Assembly (NCBI GenBank): GCA_013153895.1
Contig: JAADDN010000111.1
Location: 1-9,125, forward strand
Source: Thermoproteota archaeon
GTDB taxonomy: Archaea > Thermoproteota > Thermoprotei > Thermoproteales > Thermocladiaceae
Length of the DNA: 9,125 nt
Direction: 5' to 3'
How positions within the stretch are numbered: the first letter of the stretch is position 1; every line of letters starts with the position of its first letter. Shown one piece after another: positions 5,799-9,125 of the stretch. The notes beneath the pieces were generated by a model that saw nothing but the letters and a program-made list of their open reading frames with translations, searched no databases and had not been told where the DNA came from. The position numbers and the translations under genes are program-made.

Positions 5799-6860
5799 AT
5801 GAGTATATTTGAGAAATTTAGAAGAAAGCGAAAGGAGGAGCAGCCTCAGTATCCTTACCCATCACAATACTATTATGGACAGCAACCACCATACCAGCCT
5901 CAGTATGGTCCTCAGAACTATCCTCAGAATAATGATAATATGCATCCAGCAGCATACTATCAAGAATATGCACCACAGTACCAGATACCACAGATGCAGT
6001 ATCAGGTACCTCCACAGCCAAGTCCAGTACCATATGGACCAAGCATAGAGCCAAGTCCAACATCATTCATATACTACGACATGAACAAGGCATGTACTGG
6101 AGTATACTTCCTAGATAGACAGTTACAGGGAGGATTCCGCAGAGGTGAGATCTACCTCATAGCTGGAGAGGCAGGGATGGGTAAGACCATATTTGCACTA
6201 CAGTTCCTGAAGACTGGAGCTGATCGTGGAGAAGTTGGAATATATATAACAGTAGACGAGCCTTCGGAAGACGTTAAGAGAGGAGTAAAGGAGGCCCTAG
6301 GATGGGACTTAGAACAGTATGAGAGTGCTGGTAAACTAATATTTCTAGACTTCAGAACACACTTCAGAATATATAATAAGGACACAAACATCACGTTAGA
6401 TCCACGTGAGCTCGCTAAGATAATAATAGACTACATAAAGAGGTATAATGCTAAGAGGCTCGTCATAGACCCAATAGCACCACTAATAATAACGAGTCAC
6501 CATGACATACTCTGGGTAAGAGAGTATCTTAGAGAGCTAGTATTCCAACTAAAGAAGTTCAAGGATGTGACGACAGTACTAACATCAGAGATACCTACAG
6601 GAGAGGAGAAGAAGATAAGCAGGTTCGGAGTTGAGGAGTATCTTGCAAGTGGTGTCATAGTTCTCACATTAGAGGAGTACTTTGGAAGACTTATGAGAGT
6701 AATGTTCATAAGAAAGATGAGATGGACACCTATAAGCCCTGTAAAGCTAGTGTTCGAGATAAGGTATAATGAGGGAATAGTAGTACTGAGAAGATTAGAT
6801 GAGTATCTTCAAGAGCTTGCAAGACAGTATGGTAGTCCAATAAGAGCACCATGGGGATAA
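5799..6860 (+). CDS. KaiC/RAD55-like RecA-superfamily ATPase with Pro/Gln/Tyr-rich N-terminal tail
   Basis: The 353-aa product has a short basic N terminus (MSIFEKFRRKRKEE), a low-complexity tail rich in Pro, Gln and Tyr (about residues 15-88), and one RecA-fold ATPase domain (about 95-335). TGVYFLDRQLQGGFRRGEIY is the usual entry to a KaiC domain, Walker A is GEAGMGKT (123-130), an acidic pair sits in TVDEPSED (Asp153, Glu154) at the KaiC catalytic glutamate position, and Walker B is RLVID (220-224). Only one KaiC domain is present, as in many archaeal RAD55/KaiC-like proteins, not the double domain of clock KaiC. There is no membrane segment. The gene leads an operon, with SRP54 starting 2 nt after its stop. 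A GTG at 5796 directly precedes the chosen ATG. The biological role is unknown; context suggests a link to protein targeting or a membrane-associated process. Confidence 0.88.
   Translation: MSIFEKFRRKRKEEQPQYPYPSQYYYGQQPPYQPQYGPQNYPQNNDNMHPAAYYQEYAPQYQIPQMQYQVPPQPSPVPYGPSIEPSPTSFIYYDMNKACTGVYFLDRQLQGGFRRGEIYLIAGEAGMGKTIFALQFLKTGADRGEVGIYITVDEPSEDVKRGVKEALGWDLEQYESAGKLIFLDFRTHFRIYNKDTNITLDPRELAKIIIDYIKRYNAKRLVIDPIAPLIITSHHDILWVREYLRELVFQLKKFKDVTTVLTSEIPTGEEKKISRFGVEEYLASGVIVLTLEEYFGRLMRVMFIRKMRWTPISPVKLVFEIRYNEGIVVLRRLDEYLQELARQYGSPIRAPWG
5841..6065 (+). repeat. Low-complexity coding repeat (Pro-Gln-Tyr rich)
   Basis: This in-gene stretch encodes about 75 residues, of which about two thirds are Pro, Gln or Tyr, with recurring PQY, PPY and QYQ units. 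At DNA level the unit CCTCAGTAT and close variants recur near 5842-5935. It is imprecise, so it is degenerate coding repetition, not a perfect tandem repeat. The encoded segment should be disordered and could vary in length among relatives. Confidence 0.7.
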
Positions 6861-6861
6861 C

Positions 6862-8247
6862 ATGAAGAACCTCATAGAATCGTTCTCTAAGATAGTATCA
6901 AGGATAAGAGGATTAGTATACATAGATGATGAGACTCTGAGAGAGATACTCAAAGAAATACAGAGAGCATTACTTAAGGCAGACGTGAGCGTAGAAGTAG
7001 TATATAATTTGACGAAGAATATAGAGAAGAAGTTTAAGGAGAGCAAGATACCTCAAGGAGTCTCACCAAAGGACTACCTACTCTACGTCATATATAACGA
7101 GATGGTGAACATACTTGGAGGAGATTCACCACCATCAGTAGACATACCTAAGAGACCATACAAGCTCATGCTAGTAGGAATAGAAGGATGTGGAAAGACC
7201 ACGTCAGCAGCAAAGTTAGCATACTACTACATGAAGAAGAAGTTGAAGGTAGGGCTAGTACAGACAGACGTACATAGACCTGGAGCTAAGGAACAGCTTA
7301 AGCAGCTAGCTGATAGAATAGGAGCATTATTCTACGGTGATCCAGGTCATCACGATCCCATCCGCATAGCTGAGGAGGGAGTAGAAAAAATGTTGAAGGA
7401 AGGTGTAGACCTAGTAATAATAGATACAGCTGGAAGACACAAAAGTGAGCAAGAGCTCATGGAGGAGGTGAAGAAGCTCTACGAGACCATAAAACCTGAC
7501 GAGGTCATGCTTGTCATAGACGCTACATCAGGAAAACAGGCAGCTGTTCAAGCAGAAGCATTCATGAAGTACGTACCAATAAACTCCATATTCATAACAA
7601 AGATGGATAGCACAGCACGAGGCGGAGGAGCACTAATGTCAGTAATTAAGACAGGAGCAAGAATAAAGTTCATAGGTACAGGAGAAGATGTAGAAGAGAT
7701 AGAAGTATTTAACCCACGTAGATTCGTATCAAGATTACTCGGACTTGGAGACCTAGAGACACTTATAGAGAAGGTGAAAGCATTAGAAGAAGAGGAGAAG
7801 ATCCTGAAAGAGGTTGAGAAAGATATTGAAGAAGGTAAGGTAACATTACTAACACTAAAGAAACAGCTTGAAACAATTATGAAACTTGGACCACTAAGCA
7901 AGATCCTCGAGCTACTACCAGTACAGTCAATGCCTATGCCAGTCCTCAAGGGACTATCAGACGATCAGCTCAAGGCTACTCAAGAGAGAATACGTAAATG
8001 GTACGCGATCCTCCAGTCAATGACCAGGGAGGAGCTACTTAACCCAGACATACTAGATGCATCTAGGATAAGAAGGATAGCTAGAGGTTCAGGAACAACT
8101 CCAAGAGATGTGAGAGAGCTATTACAGTACTATCAGATGATTAAGAGACTTATAAACGAGATGAAGAAGTCTAGAAAGAGGTTACCGAAGAGCTTACTTA
8201 AGCAGATGGATATAAACCTAGGTGAGCTAGAGAGAGCTGGCAGATGA
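6862..8247 (+). CDS. srp54: Signal recognition particle 54 kDa protein (SRP54 GTPase)
   Basis: The 461-aa product is the SRP GTPase that binds signal sequences on translating ribosomes, binds SRP RNA, and docks with FtsY at the membrane. Residues 1-90 form the helical N domain. The G domain carries G1 GIEGCGKTT (106-114), the QTDVHRPGA loop (134-142), G3 DTAGRH (188-193), G4 TKMD (246-249) with the following STARGGGA, and G5 GTGE (272-275). The LGLGDLETL linker (293-301) leads to the Met-rich M domain (about 320-450), including SRIRRIARGSG (401-411), the helix-turn-helix that binds SRP RNA. Length is slightly above the usual archaeal 430-450 aa. The G1 Glu-Cys pair and a Lys in the DATSGKQ loop are unusual. 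The ATG begins 2 nt after the KaiC-like stop, indicating coupled expression. FtsY is not in the window. Confidence 0.96.
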   Translation: MKNLIESFSKIVSRIRGLVYIDDETLREILKEIQRALLKADVSVEVVYNLTKNIEKKFKESKIPQGVSPKDYLLYVIYNEMVNILGGDSPPSVDIPKRPYKLMLVGIEGCGKTTSAAKLAYYYMKKKLKVGLVQTDVHRPGAKEQLKQLADRIGALFYGDPGHHDPIRIAEEGVEKMLKEGVDLVIIDTAGRHKSEQELMEEVKKLYETIKPDEVMLVIDATSGKQAAVQAEAFMKYVPINSIFITKMDSTARGGGALMSVIKTGARIKFIGTGEDVEEIEVFNPRRFVSRLLGLGDLETLIEKVKALEEEEKILKEVEKDIEEGKVTLLTLKKQLETIMKLGPLSKILELLPVQSMPMPVLKGLSDDQLKATQERIRKWYAILQSMTREELLNPDILDASRIRRIARGSGTTPRDVRELLQYYQMIKRLINEMKKSRKRLPKSLLKQMDINLGELERAGR

Positions 8248-8819
8248 GGCAAGATAGCCTCATAGAGAAGACAATAAGGTACCTATTTGAGAGAGGGTTC
8301 ACAATAATAAGACTGAGAAGAGACCTAGTAAAAGCAGTACATAGATCACTAAGAGTAAGCGTATGGTTCTCAGATAAGGACTACCTAGACTGGTATGACC
8401 CACTGAACCTTATAGATGAGTTTCAGCTAAATGATGTTCAATCTCTAATAATAGTTGCACCAAGAGCATACTCAATAGCAGACGAAGTACTACATAGCTT
8501 AGATAGAGCAAGATACTGGTACGATCTTTTCATAGATGTGAAAATATATAGCGTTGATATAGCAATGCTAGATAAAGCACTAGAAGAAGCTGTTAATAGT
8601 CTATTAACAACATTCATAGATCTAGCAATGAACATAGTTGAAGATGGAGGAAGATGTCCAAGATGTCTATCAAACATGTACGTACTATACCTATGGAAGT
8701 TCAATAGTAAGATACTTAAAGATAAGGTAATCGAAAAAGTGTATAGATGCCCAAACTGTGGATTAAGAATTCATAGGACAATGAAGATAGAGGACTATCT
8801 AGAAAGTCTAAGAACATGA
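8244..8819 (+). CDS. Unrecognised 191-aa protein with a C-terminal zinc ribbon
   Basis: The product is soluble and I do not recognise the family. Residues 1-130 form an alpha/beta domain, with hydrophobic strands such as FTIIRLRR (19-26), LRVSVWF (36-42) and SLIIVAP (67-73) separated by Asp/Arg-rich helices. The C-terminal region has CPRC (138-141) and CPNCG (169-173), a classic four-Cys zinc ribbon with a 27-residue spacer. The strand/helix N-terminal part has several conserved-looking polar residues (Arg24, Arg25, Asp27, Asp44, Asp46) but no motif I can assign. It overlaps SRP54 by ATGA (8244-8247) and the following DUF72 gene in the same way, so it is translationally coupled within this operon. 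Possible roles include RNA or protein binding in the SRP or ribosome context, but this is inferred from position only. Confidence 0.8.
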   Translation: MRQDSLIEKTIRYLFERGFTIIRLRRDLVKAVHRSLRVSVWFSDKDYLDWYDPLNLIDEFQLNDVQSLIIVAPRAYSIADEVLHSLDRARYWYDLFIDVKIYSVDIAMLDKALEEAVNSLLTTFIDLAMNIVEDGGRCPRCLSNMYVLYLWKFNSKILKDKVIEKVYRCPNCGLRIHRTMKIEDYLESLRT

Positions 8820-9125
8820 TCATAAAAGTAGGAACATGTGGAATAAGACAGCCAAGAAGGAGGTACTACGATAACTTAGATGTTGTTGAGCTACAAGAAA
8901 CATTTTATGACATGCCTAACCCTGATAGATTAAGAGAGCTTAGAAAAGAAGCACCACAAAACTTTGAGTTTACTATAAAAGTATTTCAAGCATTAACACA
9001 TAGTCCTAGATCACCTACCTGGAAAAGAATGAAGTATAAGTTAAAGGGAGATCTAGAAAAGTATGGTCTTCTAAAGCCTACTAAAGAAAATTTTGAACTT
9101 TGGGAAGAATTTTTGAATAATGTTA
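8816..9125 (+). CDS. DUF72 (YecE-like) protein, 5' part only
   Basis: From ATG 8816 the frame runs open through the window edge, giving 103 codons with no stop. The N terminus MIIKVGTCG is the first strand of the DUF72 TIM-barrel-like fold, VVELQETFYDMP (23-34) is the second conserved block, and FEFTIKVFQALTHSP (50-64) matches the F.F.vK...ITH block. Full-length DUF72 proteins are about 220-270 aa, so more than half is missing. The biochemical role of the family is not established. The ATG overlaps the stop of the zinc-ribbon gene (ATGA at 8816-8819), which supports the start and co-translation. A shift toward AAA for Lys is visible from about 8880 on, but the family identity is clear. Confidence 0.85.
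   Translation, partial: MIIKVGTCGIRQPRRRYYDNLDVVELQETFYDMPNPDRLRELRKEAPQNFEFTIKVFQALTHSPRSPTWKRMKYKLKGDLEKYGLLKPTKENFELWEEFLNNV

Noticed and set aside
5796..5850. GTGATGA resembling a C box of a C/D-box sRNA
   Set aside because: It coincides with the start codons of the KaiC-like gene, and I see no CTGA D box at a suitable distance.
7548..7949. 133-aa Ser-rich open frame antisense to SRP54
   Set aside because: Same shadow effect; the sense strand encodes well-conserved SRP54 motifs throughout this interval.
1..9125. CRISPR arrays, insertion sequences, toxin-antitoxin or defence genes
   Set aside because: No regularly spaced direct repeats, transposase or terminal inverted repeats were seen. 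The PIN domain belongs to a long ATPase fusion and not to a small VapC toxin, and there is no antitoxin gene beside it.

Overview
The window is a compact housekeeping stretch from an archaeon, most likely a thermophilic member of the Thermoproteota (Crenarchaeota) close to the Desulfurococcales/Sulfolobales. The evidence is an archaeal/eukaryotic-type ribosomal protein L10e, an archaeal SRP54, a THUMP-domain tRNA methyltransferase, a PIN-ATPase of the archaeal PilT-like group, TATA boxes about 26 nt before leaderless or short-leader starts, heavy AGA/AGG (Arg) and ATA (Ile) codon use, and ATGA gene overlaps. The exact genus cannot be told from the sequence alone.

Layout, left to right. Positions 1-147 (minus) hold the N-terminal 49 codons of an unrecognised Lys/Thr/Glu-rich protein with its own TATA box. 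Positions 197-1516 (minus) encode a multi-pass membrane protein, probably an MFS-type permease. It is divergent from ribosomal protein L10e at 1575-2111 (plus), and one TATA box at about 1546-1553 can serve both. At 2201-2986 (plus) is a 261-aa protein that looks like the archaeal DUF2192 family, with its own promoter and a good Shine-Dalgarno. It converges, with a 1-nt gap, on a Trm14/TrmN-like THUMP methyltransferase (2988-4040, minus). That gene is divergent from a PIN-ATPase-KH protein (4122-5711, plus), and a self-complementary TATA box at 4080-4087 lies between them.

The right third is one tight plus-strand operon behind a TATA box at about 5755-5764. It contains a KaiC/RAD55-like RecA-fold ATPase with a Pro/Gln/Tyr-rich N-terminal tail (5799-6860), SRP54 (6862-8247, 1-nt gap), an unrecognised 191-aa protein with a C-terminal zinc ribbon (8244-8819, ATGA overlap), and a DUF72 protein (8816 to the window edge, ATGA overlap).

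The theme is information processing and membrane-protein biogenesis: a ribosomal protein, tRNA modification, a probable RNA-linked ATPase, and the GTPase that delivers ribosomes to the membrane. There are no mobile elements, CRISPR arrays, tRNA or rRNA genes, and no gap above 300 bases without a gene. The most noteworthy points are two divergent pairs that each seem to share a single symmetric TATA box, a sharp change of wobble-base use in the middle of the permease gene, the low-complexity tail on the KaiC-like ATPase co-transcribed with SRP54, and unusual residues in the SRP54 GTPase motifs. I did not find convincing evidence of an entirely new defence or mobile system here.
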